64,000 nt of DNA, taken from assembly GCF_000631985.1 (NCBI RefSeq), contig NZ_JFYN01000012.1, positions 310,001 through 374,000 on the forward strand, read 5' to 3'. The notes under the pieces were generated by a model. It worked only from the letters and a program-made list of their open reading frames with translations, did no database searches and was not told the origin of the DNA. The stretch is from Pseudomonas sp. RIT288. Lineage in GTDB: Bacteria; Pseudomonadota; Gammaproteobacteria; Pseudomonadales; Pseudomonadaceae. Shown here piece after piece: positions 36,460 to 45,021 of this stretch. The position numbers were made by a program, and so were the translations under genes. The first letter of the stretch is position 1. The number at the start of each line of letters is the position of its first letter.

Positions 36460-37887
36460 TTAAAGTGAGTTCAAGAACGCCAGCAGCGCAGCACGCTGCT
36501 CGGCGTTGAAAGACAAAACCTGTTGCTGCGCCTGCTGCGCTTCGCCGCCATGCCAGAGCACGGCTTCGAGCAGATTACGGGCGCGGCCGTCATGCAAGAA
36601 CTGGGAGTGGCCGCTGACCGCTTGCGTCAGGCCGATGCCCCACAGCGGCGGGGTGCGCCAGTCGCGGCCGGAGGCCTGGAATTCAGTGCGGTTGTCGGCC
36701 AGACCGTCGCCCATGTCGTGCAGCAGCAGATCGCTGTACGGGCGAATCACTTGATTGGCCAGTTCAGGTTCGGCGGCGTTGGCGGCGGTGGTGTATTTCG
36801 GTGTGTGACAGGACTGGCAGCCAGCCTGGAAGAACAGGTTCTTGCCGGCCAGTACTTGTTCGTCGTTGACGCCACGACGCGCCGGTACCGCCAGGTTGCG
36901 CGTATAAAACAGCACCAGACGCAGGATGTTGTCGCTGACTTCCGGTTCACCGTCCGGGCCATTGCCGTTGGGGGCCTGTTTGCATGCGGTTTGCGCGTCG
37001 GTGCAGTCATCGAAGGGTCTGAGACTGGTGGTGAGGCCCATGTCTCCGGAAAATGCGTGGACATTCTGCTGATTGAGGTTCGGTTGCCCGGCTTTCCAGC
37101 CAAAGCGGCCGGCCACGGTTTTCTGTAACTCATCGTCCCAGACCCGATTTACGCGACCCTTAATGCCGTTGTTCTCTTTGGCCTGTGCGGCGGCGTTGGC
37201 GAGGATCGCTTCTTCGGGAATGGCTTCGAGCAGGCCGAGGCCGATCATCGGCGGCGCGACCCGGGCCGAGAAACGCGTGTCCGGGTGCATCGGGCCGTAG
37301 CCCAACTGAGTGAATTGCAGAACCGGTTTACGCAGCTCGACTTCGGTGCCGTCCTTGAAGCGGATCGGCACCGGAGTGTACTCGACCCGCACCTTGCCTT
37401 CCGGGGTGACGCCGGGCACGGCCATGTCCTGGAACTGGCCGCCGTAGACCGGCTCCGGCACCACGCCGACTTGCTCGATGACTTTGGCGTAGGCCGGCGA
37501 ATCAGGAATCGACAGACGCACCAGCATCGACACCGCGTTCGCCGCATCCGGCGCTGGCGGGTGGCCGCGGCCGTCCTTGATGTGGCAGTTCTGGCAGGCG
37601 TTGGTGTTGAACAGCGGGCCGAGGCCATCGCGCGCGGTGGTGGTCGACGGGGCGATCACCCACGGACTGCGGAAGAAGCTGTTGCCGACGCTGAAGTCGA
37701 CCCGGCGCGACGGCGGCAGATTGGCCGAAGGCAGCGAGAACGCATTCTGATCGGTCTTGCGCACGGTCGCCGCCCCGCCCGAACGCGCTTCACCGGGCTC
37801 AGCCTTGGTAAAGCGCGGGGCGTCATCGCAGGCACTCAGGCCCAGGGCCAGAAACAGTGCGGACAAGCGAAGAGGCAGCGAGGGCAT
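36460..37887 (-). CDS. Di-heme cytochrome c oxidoreductase (DHOR/thiol oxidoreductase-like) lipoprotein
   Basis: 475 residues starting MPSLPLRLSALFLALGLSAC, a signal peptide with lipobox. Two heme-c sites are CQNCH (Cys98-His102) and CQSCH (Cys357-His361), as in di-heme peroxidase-like proteins. Other family stretches are DGLGPLFNTNACQNCH and PLWGIGLTQAVSGHSQFLHDGRARNLLEA. Relatives in imelysin operons are suspected to oxidise or reduce iron in the periplasm. Agga lies seven bases before the chosen ATG; a longer frame upstream has no such site. It is first of a three-gene operon. Confidence 0.88.
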   Translation of the reverse strand: MPSLPLRLSALFLALGLSACDDAPRFTKAEPGEARSGGAATVRKTDQNAFSLPSANLPPSRRVDFSVGNSFFRSPWVIAPSTTTARDGLGPLFNTNACQNCHIKDGRGHPPAPDAANAVSMLVRLSIPDSPAYAKVIEQVGVVPEPVYGGQFQDMAVPGVTPEGKVRVEYTPVPIRFKDGTEVELRKPVLQFTQLGYGPMHPDTRFSARVAPPMIGLGLLEAIPEEAILANAAAQAKENNGIKGRVNRVWDDELQKTVAGRFGWKAGQPNLNQQNVHAFSGDMGLTTSLRPFDDCTDAQTACKQAPNGNGPDGEPEVSDNILRLVLFYTRNLAVPARRGVNDEQVLAGKNLFFQAGCQSCHTPKYTTAANAAEPELANQVIRPYSDLLLHDMGDGLADNRTEFQASGRDWRTPPLWGIGLTQAVSGHSQFLHDGRARNLLEAVLWHGGEAQQAQQQVLSFNAEQRAALLAFLNSL

Positions 37888-38004
37888 CAGACATCCTGCG
37901 GACGGGCGAAAACAAAGGCGCAAAGTCTAACAGGGCGAGTGAGTTTGAATAAGAGGAATTATCGTTTGCTTGATATGGCGCAAGCCTTGAAACTCATGCA
38001 AACC

Positions 38005-38096
38005 CTGTGGGAGCGAGCCTGCTCGCGAAAGCGGTGTCCGCCGCGCTGACGATGTTGCGCCAGATGACGCCTTCGCGAGCAGGCTCGCTCCCACAG
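38005..38096. repeat. REP doublet, family B
   Basis: gggagcgagcctgctcgcg and its inverted copy, about 50 bases apart. Confidence 0.9.
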
Positions 38097-38159
38097 GGTT
38101 TGGTGGTGTACCTGATATCGAACACACCATGGAGCAGTGTTTTGTGTACGGCAGGCATG

Positions 38160-38187
38160 AAAAAGGCGACCCGAAGGTCGCCTTTTT
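38160..38187 (-). terminator. Terminator of icmP
   Basis: Stem aaaaaggcgacc/ggtcgccttttt with a cgaa loop; symmetric, so it works on the minus strand after icmP. Confidence 0.88.
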
Positions 38188-38204
38188 CAGTCGAACGCGC
38201 GTGA

Positions 38205-39545
38205 TCAGAACTCGTGATCAGCGTTGTCCGGGTTCAGGTCGCTGATGCCCAGCTTGCCGGCAGCGGCTTCGATCGAGCCGGTCTGCTTGACCAGTGCGGC
38301 GATGGCGTCACGCACGATCTGGTTGCCGGCAGTGTTGCCCGCAGCGATCAACTGGTCGTAGTGCTCACCCTTGTTGGCGTGATCGACCATGACCTGGATC
38401 TTCGCTTCGGTAGCGGCCAGATCGGCTTTCAGCGCGGTGTCGGCAGCCGGGTCGGCCTTGGCCACCAGCGACGACAGGCTGGCACCGGTCATCTTGGTGC
38501 CGTCAGTGCGGGTGTATTCACCCAGGTACACGTTACGAATGCCTTTGGCATCGTAGAAGTGCGAATTGTGGGTGTTGTCGCTGAAGCAATCCTGTTCGTC
38601 TTCCGGGGAGTTGGCTTCCAGGGAAACCTTCATGCGCTCGCCCGCCAGTTCGCCCAGGGACAGACTGCCCATGCCGAACAGCATTTTGCGCAGGCCGCTT
38701 TCAGCCGGCTCGGCTTCCAGGGTGGCGCGGTAGTTGTCAGCCACGTTCGGCTTCCAGTTGCCGACCATTTCTTCCAGGTCGCTGACCAGCAGTTGGGTCA
38801 CGGCTTTCAGGTACGCACGGCGACGATCGTTGTGACCGCCGGTGGCGCCTGCGCCTTCCAGGTAGTCCGACGCCGGACGGTTGCCGGCGCCCGGGCCGGT
38901 GCCGTTCAGGTCCTGGCCCCAGAGCAGGAATTCGATGGCGTGGTAGCCGGTGGCGACGTTGGCTTCGGAACCGCCGAGTTCGTTGAGGCTGGCGAGTTTT
39001 TCCGGCGTGATGTCTTTCACGTCGACCTTGTCTTCGCCGACCTGCACTTCAGTGTTGGCGATGATGTTGGCGGTAGCGCCCGGGTTGCCCAGTGCGTGCT
39101 CGTAGGATTTGTCGACATAGTCGATCAGACCTTCGTCCAGCGGCCAGGCGTTCACCTGACCTTCCCAGTCGTCAATGATGGTGTTACCGAAGCGGAACAC
39201 TTCGCTCTGCAGGTAAGGTACGCGGGCGGCGACCCAGGCAGCCTTGGCGGCTTTCAGCGTGTCGGCGTTCGGCTTGGCGAGGAACGCGTCGACCGCGGTT
39301 TGCAGGGTTTTCGCAGTGGATTCGGCATCGCTGTAGACGGCGAAGACCATGTCGGCATAGTGCGCGACCACAGCCTTGGCGGCGGCTTCGTCGACTTTAC
39401 CGGCTGCGGCAGGAGCAGCGGCAGCGGTGCTGGCGGCCGGCGTCGGCGTGGCCGGGGCGGCAGCCTTGTCTTTGCCTTCGCCGCAACCGGCGAGGGAAAT
39501 AGCGATGGCCAGCAGACTGGCGGTAGCCAGAGGCATACGAATCAT
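38205..39545 (-). CDS. icmP: Imelysin-family lipoprotein IcmP (insulin-cleaving metalloproteinase homologue)
   Basis: 446 residues from an ATG with agga eight bases upstream; signal peptide with lipobox LAGC (LLAIAISLAGCGEGK). An Ala/Thr/Pro linker follows, then the two-domain imelysin fold. The GxHxxE motif is intact (GYHAIEFLLWGQD). In P. aeruginosa this protein was purified as an insulin-cleaving peptidase, but imelysin-like proteins are now mostly viewed as periplasmic iron-uptake factors (EfeO/Irp relatives). A Fur-box-like palindrome lies 60-85 bases upstream. The order icmP/di-heme protein/imelysin/DUF1513 repeats that of PAO1 PA4370-PA4373. Confidence 0.9.
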   Translation of the reverse strand: MIRMPLATASLLAIAISLAGCGEGKDKAAAPATPTPAASTAAAAPAAAGKVDEAAAKAVVAHYADMVFAVYSDAESTAKTLQTAVDAFLAKPNADTLKAAKAAWVAARVPYLQSEVFRFGNTIIDDWEGQVNAWPLDEGLIDYVDKSYEHALGNPGATANIIANTEVQVGEDKVDVKDITPEKLASLNELGGSEANVATGYHAIEFLLWGQDLNGTGPGAGNRPASDYLEGAGATGGHNDRRRAYLKAVTQLLVSDLEEMVGNWKPNVADNYRATLEAEPAESGLRKMLFGMGSLSLGELAGERMKVSLEANSPEDEQDCFSDNTHNSHFYDAKGIRNVYLGEYTRTDGTKMTGASLSSLVAKADPAADTALKADLAATEAKIQVMVDHANKGEHYDQLIAAGNTAGNQIVRDAIAALVKQTGSIEAAAGKLGISDLNPDNADHEF

Positions 39546-39603
39546 GGCGAACATCCTGCTTCGGTAAATGAATGGACAGGGCGCGGGGGCGCGCAAAGCT
39601 GCG

Positions 39604-39630
39604 ACATAATGCAAATCTTTCGCATTATGT
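39604..39630 (-). promoter_or_regulatory. Palindrome upstream of icmP, possible Fur box
   Basis: acataatgc and gcattatgt form a perfect 9-base inverted repeat with an 8-base centre. Its hexamers (ataatg, cattat) resemble the outer parts of a Fur box (gataatgataatcattatc), though the middle deviates. Confidence 0.45.
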
Positions 39631-39686
39631 GTAAAGGGCTGTGACTGGAAATATTTCTTGTTTACGCCAGTGTGTTGGCGCTGATC

Positions 39687-39784
39687 AAAAGATCGCAGCC
39701 TCGTTTCGCTCGACAGCTCCTACAGGGGAATGCGGATCCTGTAGGAGCTGCCGCAGGCTCGGGCCGCGATCGGACGATCTTTTG
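39687..39784. repeat. REP doublet, family A, after bifA
   Basis: Left unit has the variant core cctcgtttcgctcgacagc; the right unit carries the variant gctcgggccgcgatcggacg. Both retain the outer arms of family A. Confidence 0.85.
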
Positions 39785-39789
39785 ATCTT

Positions 39790-41841
39790 CTAGAGAATGG
39801 CAGCATTGGTGCGTTGGGCTTGCTTGAGGTACGCGGTCAGCTCCCGGGCAGGCAGCGGCTTGCTGTAGTGGTAGCCCTGACCTTCGTGGCAGCCTTCGGA
39901 GATGATGTAGGACTCCTGCTCGGCGGTTTCCACGCCTTCGGCAATCACCTGCATGCCCAGGCTTTTGCCCAGTTGTATGATCGCGCGAACGATGGTTGCA
40001 TCGTCGTCGTCATCCAGCAGATCCTGGACGAAGCTCTTGTCGATCTTGATCTTGTCCAGCGGCAGGCTCTTCAGATAACTCAGCGATGAGTAGCCAGTGC
40101 CGAAGTCGTCAATGGCGATCAACGCCCCGGAACGGCGCAGGCTCAGCAGATGCTGGGCGGCGGTGCTGATGTCTTCCATCAGGCCGGTCTCGGTGACTTC
40201 CAGTTCCAGGCTGCGCGGCGGCAGGCGATAGATCTGCAGCAGGTTATTGACCACCCGCGGCAGCTCGGCGTGGTGCAGTTGCACGGTGGACAGGTTGACC
40301 GCCATGCGCAGATCGACGAAGCCCTGATCGTGCCATTCGCGTAATTGCTTGCAGGCCTGATCCAGCACCCACTCGCCGATGGCGATGATCGTGCCGTTCT
40401 GTTCGGCCAGCGGAATGAACAGGTCCGGCGGCACCAGGCCGTGTTCCGGATGCTGCCAGCGAATCAGCGCTTCGACCCCGACCACGCGGTGATCGCGGTA
40501 GCTGATCTGCGGCTGATAGACGAGGTAGAACTGGTCGCGAATCAGCGCATCGCGCAGGTCTTTTTCCAGTTCGCGACGGCGACGCATCTCGCTGTCGACG
40601 CTGGCGATGTAGAACTGATAGCGATTGCGCGAACGAGTCTTGGCCAACGTCATGGTCTGCTCGGCCTTCTGCAACAGCTTCTCGGTGCTGTCGCCGTCCT
40701 CGGGGAACAGGGTGATGCCGATGGTCGCGCGCAGGCGGATTTCCTGATGGTCGAGGGCAAACGCCGCTTCCAGATCATCGAGGATGCTTTGCGCCAGCTC
40801 TGCCGCTTCGTAAGGTTGTTCGATATCGGCCTGCACCAGCGCGAACTGGTCGCCGCCAAGCCGGGCGAGGGCGCCGAGGCGACCGCTGTGGGCGCGCAGC
40901 CGGTCGGCCAGCGCCAGCAGCAATTGGTCGCCGGTCTGGTAGCTGAACTGCTCGTTGATGCCTTTGAAATCATCCAGTCCCACGCACAACACCGCGACCC
41001 GGCGTTGCAGCTTGCCGGCGTCGACCAGAATCTTGTCCAGTTGCTGCTGCAATTGCTGGCGGTTCGGCAGGCCGGTGAGGAAGTCGTACTGGGCCATGCG
41101 CAGCAGGCTGTTTTCCGCTTCGTGGCGCAGGTGCGTGTTGCGTTCTATCGATTCGAGCAACTGGTTGGCGGTGTTGATCCAGATACCGAGTTCATTCTTT
41201 TCGTGACCCTTGAGCTGCGGAATCTTGTGCTCGCTGGGACGATCGGGATTGATTTCGGTCAGGTGCTCGATGATCCGCGACAGTGGCTTGGTCAGCAGCC
41301 AGTGATAGACCAGATACAGCACCAGGCCCATGGCCAGGGCGCGCAAGACGCCGGAAATGAAAATGATCACCGAACTGACAATGAAACTCTCGCCATAGGT
41401 GGCGGTGTCGAGGGTGATGCTCAGGTCGCCGTAATACTCGCTGTACGGGCCGCGACCGACCAATTGGGTGGTGAAGGTGCGTTCCTGACCGAGAATCAGA
41501 TCAGTCAGCCAGCGGCTGTTGGAGTGCTGCAACTCACGGGATTTTTGCGCGAGCATCGCTTCGTTGGGATGGCCGATGGAGGCCTGGCGCACGGCGTCGT
41601 CCTGAAACAGGCCTTCGATCACCTGCATGCCCATTTCCCGGTCCAGGCTGTAGACCGCCTGAGTCGAGGGATCGCGGAACATGTCGAGGATGCGCTGCGC
41701 ATCGCCGGCCACCGCCTGGCGGGTTTTATAAGCATCGAAAACAATCTGGGCGCAGCTCAAGACTACACCGACGATCAATGCCGAAAGGAGCACGACCCGG
41801 AGCAACTTCACCGACAAGCTGTTCTTGAGTTCCAGCTTCAA
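39790..41841 (-). CDS. bifA: Cyclic-di-GMP phosphodiesterase BifA
   Basis: 683 residues. Two membrane helices (about 14-34 and 153-178) bracket a periplasmic domain. Then come a degenerate diguanylate cyclase domain with GGDQF instead of GGDEF (RLGGDQFALVQ) and an active-looking EAL domain: VEALIRWQHPEHG, DDFGTGYSSLSYLKSLPLDKIKIDKSFV and VIAEGVETAEQ. BifA lowers c-di-GMP and so controls biofilm formation and swarming. The start codon is TTG, with ggaa eight bases before it. The neighbour order bifA-sodB is that of PAO1 (PA4367-PA4366). Confidence 0.93.
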   Translation of the reverse strand: MKLELKNSLSVKLLRVVLLSALIVGVVLSCAQIVFDAYKTRQAVAGDAQRILDMFRDPSTQAVYSLDREMGMQVIEGLFQDDAVRQASIGHPNEAMLAQKSRELQHSNSRWLTDLILGQERTFTTQLVGRGPYSEYYGDLSITLDTATYGESFIVSSVIIFISGVLRALAMGLVLYLVYHWLLTKPLSRIIEHLTEINPDRPSEHKIPQLKGHEKNELGIWINTANQLLESIERNTHLRHEAENSLLRMAQYDFLTGLPNRQQLQQQLDKILVDAGKLQRRVAVLCVGLDDFKGINEQFSYQTGDQLLLALADRLRAHSGRLGALARLGGDQFALVQADIEQPYEAAELAQSILDDLEAAFALDHQEIRLRATIGITLFPEDGDSTEKLLQKAEQTMTLAKTRSRNRYQFYIASVDSEMRRRRELEKDLRDALIRDQFYLVYQPQISYRDHRVVGVEALIRWQHPEHGLVPPDLFIPLAEQNGTIIAIGEWVLDQACKQLREWHDQGFVDLRMAVNLSTVQLHHAELPRVVNNLLQIYRLPPRSLELEVTETGLMEDISTAAQHLLSLRRSGALIAIDDFGTGYSSLSYLKSLPLDKIKIDKSFVQDLLDDDDDATIVRAIIQLGKSLGMQVIAEGVETAEQESYIISEGCHEGQGYHYSKPLPARELTAYLKQAQRTNAAIL

Positions 41842-42111
41842 AGGGTAATTCCTTGTTCCGTGCGGGTAGCGTCAAGTTGCCATGAGTATTGGCAATCCCG
41901 TGTTGCCAGTCAAAGGGACAATCGAGCCTCGGAACATTTGCCCGTGGCCTTGGCCGAAATGCTGCTGTCTGGAGTATCAGCTCTATTTGTACTGTGTCGG
42001 TAGTGTCGGCCCTCAACTTGAGCAGTCTGGAACAAATTTTCCTCGGTTTGATGTTAGTCCGCTGGGCCGCACCAGCAAGTGGCCGGAGCCAGCGTTCATT
42101 GTGAGAAAAAC

Positions 42112-42145
42112 GCTATTCCCTGCGGCAGCTCCTACAGGGGAATAG
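42112..42145. repeat. Hairpin containing a solitary half REP, family A
   Basis: ctattccctg and caggggaatag pair, enclosing cggcagctccta, the end of a family A unit. It looks like a decayed or collapsed doublet. Confidence 0.65.
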
Positions 42146-42152
42146 CAGGCAT

Positions 42153-42180
42153 AAAAAAACCCGGCCGTAGCCGGGTTTCT
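42153..42180 (-). terminator. Terminator of sodB
   Basis: On the minus strand: stem aacccggc/gccgggtt with a short loop, followed by six or seven T residues. Confidence 0.88.
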
Positions 42181-42195
42181 TATCTGGCGCGCAGC

Positions 42196-42792
42196 TTAAG
42201 CGGTGAAGGTTTTGCCTTCGAACTGCTCAGCGACGAACTTCCAGTTGACCAGGTTCCAGAACGCCTCAACGTACTTCGGACGCAGGTTGCGGTAGTCGAT
42301 GTAGTAAGCGTGTTCCCAGACGTCGCAGGTCAGCAGCGGGGTGTCGCCGCTGGTCAGCGGGTTGCCGGCGCCGATGGTGCTGGCCAGGGCCAGGGAACCG
42401 TCAGCCTTTTTCACCAGCCAGCCCCAGCCGGAACCGAAGGTGCCGATCGAGGTTTTGCTGAACTCTTCCTTGAACTTGTCGAACGAACCGAAAGCCGCGT
42501 TGATGGCCTCAGCCAGTGCGCCGGTTGGTTGACCGCCGGCGTTTGGCGCCAGGCAGTTCCAGTAGAAAGTGTGGTTCCAGACCTGAGCGGCGTTGTTGAA
42601 GATGCCGCCCGAGGAAGTCTTGACGATCTCTTCCAGGGTCTTGCCTTCGAACTCGGTGCCTGGCACCAGGTTGTTCAGGTTCACGACATAGGTGTTGTGG
42701 TGCTTGTCGTGGTGAAATTCCAGGGTTTCCTTGGAAATGTGCGGCTGCAGGGCATCGTGTGCGTAAGGCAGCGGCGGCAATTCGAAAGCCAT
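42196..42792 (-). CDS. sodB: Iron superoxide dismutase
   Basis: A 198-residue Fe-type SOD. Metal ligands are the histidine in [12 protein letters not shown], the following TFYWNC histidine (VWNHTFYW), and the Asp and His of [14 protein letters not shown]. The N-terminus [15 protein letters not shown] and [10 protein letters not shown] fit FeSOD. It removes superoxide in the cytoplasm. Aggag lies before the ATG; a longer frame upstream is not conserved. It sits beside bifA. It is likely regulated by iron in pseudomonads, but no clear box was identified here. Confidence 0.97.
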   Translation of the reverse strand: MAFELPPLPYAHDALQPHISKETLEFHHDKHHNTYVVNLNNLVPGTEFEGKTLEEIVKTSSGGIFNNAAQVWNHTFYWNCLAPNAGGQPTGALAEAINAAFGSFDKFKEEFSKTSIGTFGSGWGWLVKKADGSLALASTIGAGNPLTSGDTPLLTCDVWEHAYYIDYRNLRPKYVEAFWNLVNWKFVAEQFEGKTFTA

Positions 42793-42968
42793 GATGATTC
42801 TCCTAATCAGGTCTGTTGCGGTGAGCGCAAGGCCGATCACGGGCGGCCAGAAATGCACCGACGAGTTTTTACTCTTTGCGGCGCAGGGTTCGGATCATAG
42901 CACCGGGGTCAAGGCTTAACCACGCAACAACTGTGTGGGATAGAGGTTCCAGAGCCTTTTGGAATAAA

Positions 42969-43571
42969 TCAGTTGGCGATAATCAATTGGCCCGCCACCG
43001 TGAACATCATCACTGCCACCAGAAGATCAAGAATCCGCCAGGTACTCGGGCGAGCCAGCCACGGCGCAAGCCATGCCGCACCAAGGGCGAGTGTGAAGAA
43101 CCACAGCAGCGACGCACTCGCCGCTCCCACGACATAAGCGCCCGGCACTGATTGCTGCGCGCCAAGTGAACCGATCAGCAATACCGTATCGAGATAAACG
43201 TGTGGGTTGAGCAGAGTCACCGCCAATGCACTGAGCATCACCGCGCGCAACGAGCGTACGGTGTGGTTTTCGCCCTGATCCAGACTCTGTTTCGAGAACG
43301 CCCGGCGCAGCGCCTGACTGCCATACCAGATCAGAAAAACTGCGCCGCCCCAGCGTGCCACCGCGAGCAATGTCGGGTTCTGCGCCAACACGGTCGCCAG
43401 ACCAAACACTCCGGCCGCCACCAGCAGCGCATCGCACGCTACACACAACGCCGCCACCGGCAGGTGATGTTCGTGGCGCAGGCTTTGAGCCAGGACAAAA
43501 GCGTTCTGGGTGCCGATCGCCATGATCAGCCCCAGCGCCACCAGCAATCCGTTCACATAGCTTTGCCACAT
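42969..43571 (-). CDS. LysE/ArgO-family amino-acid exporter
   Basis: A 200-residue, six-helix protein of the LysE superfamily. The N-terminus YVNGLLVALGLIMAIGTQNAFVLAQSL contains the family's G-x-Q-N motif, and LNPHVYLDTVLLIGSLG is the conserved fourth region. ArgO-type members export arginine or lysine and are activated by ArgP; an ArgP gene is divergent here, which supports that role. The ACT-domain gene lies five bases upstream on the same strand, forming a two-gene unit. Confidence 0.9.
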   Translation of the reverse strand: MWQSYVNGLLVALGLIMAIGTQNAFVLAQSLRHEHHLPVAALCVACDALLVAAGVFGLATVLAQNPTLLAVARWGGAVFLIWYGSQALRRAFSKQSLDQGENHTVRSLRAVMLSALAVTLLNPHVYLDTVLLIGSLGAQQSVPGAYVVGAASASLLWFFTLALGAAWLAPWLARPSTWRILDLLVAVMMFTVAGQLIIAN

Positions 43572-43576
43572 AAGGA

Positions 43577-43978
43577 TTACTCCGCGTTGGCTGCGAGATC
43601 GCGCAGCACTTGCATGGCGCGCTCGGCGTCGGCCTGACCGACAAACAAATGATCGTGGTAGTAACCGGCGATCACGTTGCAGCTGATCCCTGCCTTGCCC
43701 AGCGCGCTGGCGAACGCAGCGGTGAGGCCGACCGCTTCCAGTGCCGAATGCACATTCAGGGTGATCCACGCCGCGACATAATCAAAACTGAACCCGGCGT
43801 GTTCAGCCTGGGAGCGTTCGAGGATCACGGTCAGGCCTTCCTGTTCGCGAAAGCTGCCGACAATCTCTACACCGCTCGGCAACTGGCCGTCACACAGGGT
43901 GCAAAACACATATTCGCCGGCATTGAGCTGCGGGCTCATGCTGCGTAGCAGAGTCGTGAGTAAGGTTTCGCCAGCCAT
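43577..43978 (-). CDS. ACT-domain protein
   Basis: 133 residues with two ACT-like halves (YVFCTLCDGQLPSGVEIVGSF and AWITLNVHSALEAVGLTAAFASALGKAGISCNVIAGYYHDHLFV). ACT domains bind amino acids. Its gene starts about 97 bases from argP and is co-transcribed with the exporter, so it may sense or buffer the exported amino acid; this is inferred. Aaggaa lies seven bases before the ATG. Confidence 0.88.
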   Translation of the reverse strand: MAGETLLTTLLRSMSPQLNAGEYVFCTLCDGQLPSGVEIVGSFREQEGLTVILERSQAEHAGFSFDYVAAWITLNVHSALEAVGLTAAFASALGKAGISCNVIAGYYHDHLFVGQADAERAMQVLRDLAANAE

Positions 43979-44074
43979 TGCAGTGTTCCTTGATAAAGAG
44001 TGCTTGCTGGCTATTCTCCGGTCGAAAGCGGTATAAGAAAAACCAATAGTGCTGATCGCTCATTAGGAAAACTG

Positions 44075-44968
44075 ATGTTCGACTACAAATTGCTTTCCGC
44101 GCTGGCCGCCGTGGTCGAGCAGGCTGGATTCGAACGCGCCGCGCAGGTGCTGGGCTTGTCGCAATCGGCGATTTCCCAGCGGATCAAACTGCTGGAAGCG
44201 CGGGTCGGCCAACCGGTGCTGGTGCGCGGCACACCACCGTCACCGACCGAGATTGGCCGGCGCCTGCTCAACCATGTGCAGCAGGTGCGCCTGCTTGAGC
44301 GTGACTTGCAGACGCTGGTGCCGGCGCTCGATGAAGAGGGTCTGCCGGAACGTCTGCGCATCGCCATCAACGCCGACAGCCTCGCCACCTGGTGGGCCGA
44401 AGCCGTGGGCGATTTCTGCGCCGAGCAGCATTTATTGCTGGATCTGGTGGTGGAAGATCAGACCGTCGGCCTCAAGCGCATGCGTGCCGGGGAAGTCGCG
44501 GCGTGTGTCTGTGCCAGCGAACGCCCGGTAGCCGGCGCGCGCAGCGTGTTGCTCGGGGCGATGCGCTATCGGGCGCTGGCCAGTCCGGCGTTTATCGAGC
44601 GGCATTTCCCCGACGGCGTGCGCGCCGAACAGTTGCCGCGCACGCCGGCGCTGGTGTTCGGCCCGGATGATTTTCTCCAGCATCGCTACCTCGCATCGCT
44701 CGGTGTCGATGGTGGTTTCGAGCATCATTTGTGCCCGTCCTCCGAAGGATTTGTGCGCCTGACCGAAGCCGGGTTCGGCTGGGGACTGGTGCCGGAACTG
44801 CAAGTGCGCGATCAGCTGCAACGCGGCGTATTGCGCGAACTGTTGCCAGATAAACCGATCGATGTGCCGTTGTACTGGCATCATTGGCGCAATGGCGGTC
44901 AGTTGCTGGGGTTGCTGACCGAACAATTGCTACGTTCTTCATCACGCTGGCTGGTGCCCTTGGGCTGA
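44075..44968 (+). CDS. argP: LysR-type regulator ArgP (IciA)
   Basis: 297 residues. N-terminal winged helix (FDYKLLSALAAVVEQAGFERAAQVLGLSQSAISQRIKLLE) and a substrate-binding domain with the family's LRIAINADSLATWW. ArgP activates the divergent exporter gene in response to arginine or lysine in enterobacteria. Aggaaaa lies before the ATG; a longer in-frame region upstream lacks similarity. The shared intergenic region (43979-44074) should contain its operator. Confidence 0.93.
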   Translation: MFDYKLLSALAAVVEQAGFERAAQVLGLSQSAISQRIKLLEARVGQPVLVRGTPPSPTEIGRRLLNHVQQVRLLERDLQTLVPALDEEGLPERLRIAINADSLATWWAEAVGDFCAEQHLLLDLVVEDQTVGLKRMRAGEVAACVCASERPVAGARSVLLGAMRYRALASPAFIERHFPDGVRAEQLPRTPALVFGPDDFLQHRYLASLGVDGGFEHHLCPSSEGFVRLTEAGFGWGLVPELQVRDQLQRGVLRELLPDKPIDVPLYWHHWRNGGQLLGLLTEQLLRSSSRWLVPLG

Positions 44969-45021
44969 CGGTCAGCGTCAAGACAGACGTATCAGGTAAA
45001 CGAAAGACATCGGAGCGTTAC

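Larger units (their letters stand above)
37888..38204. other. Intergenic region between the di-heme oxidoreductase gene and icmP
   Basis: About 315 bases. It holds the presumed promoter of the oxidoreductase operon next to 37900-37980 (AT-richer), a REP doublet and the icmP terminator. No gene is seen. Confidence 0.8.
41842..42195. other. Intergenic region between bifA and sodB
   Basis: About 350 bases upstream of bifA: presumed bifA promoter, then a hairpin with half a family A repeat (42112-42145) and the sodB terminator (42153-42180). Short open frames are present but none has a convincing ribosome site or composition. Confidence 0.7.

Noticed and set aside
41882..42145. 87-codon plus-strand open frame between bifA and sodB
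   Set aside because: It runs through the presumed bifA promoter and a half REP, with no ribosome site or similarity.
42870..42910. Sigma-70 promoter for sodB (ttgacc and tatgat on the minus strand)
   Set aside because: The two elements are only about seven bases apart, too close to work as a -35/-10 pair.
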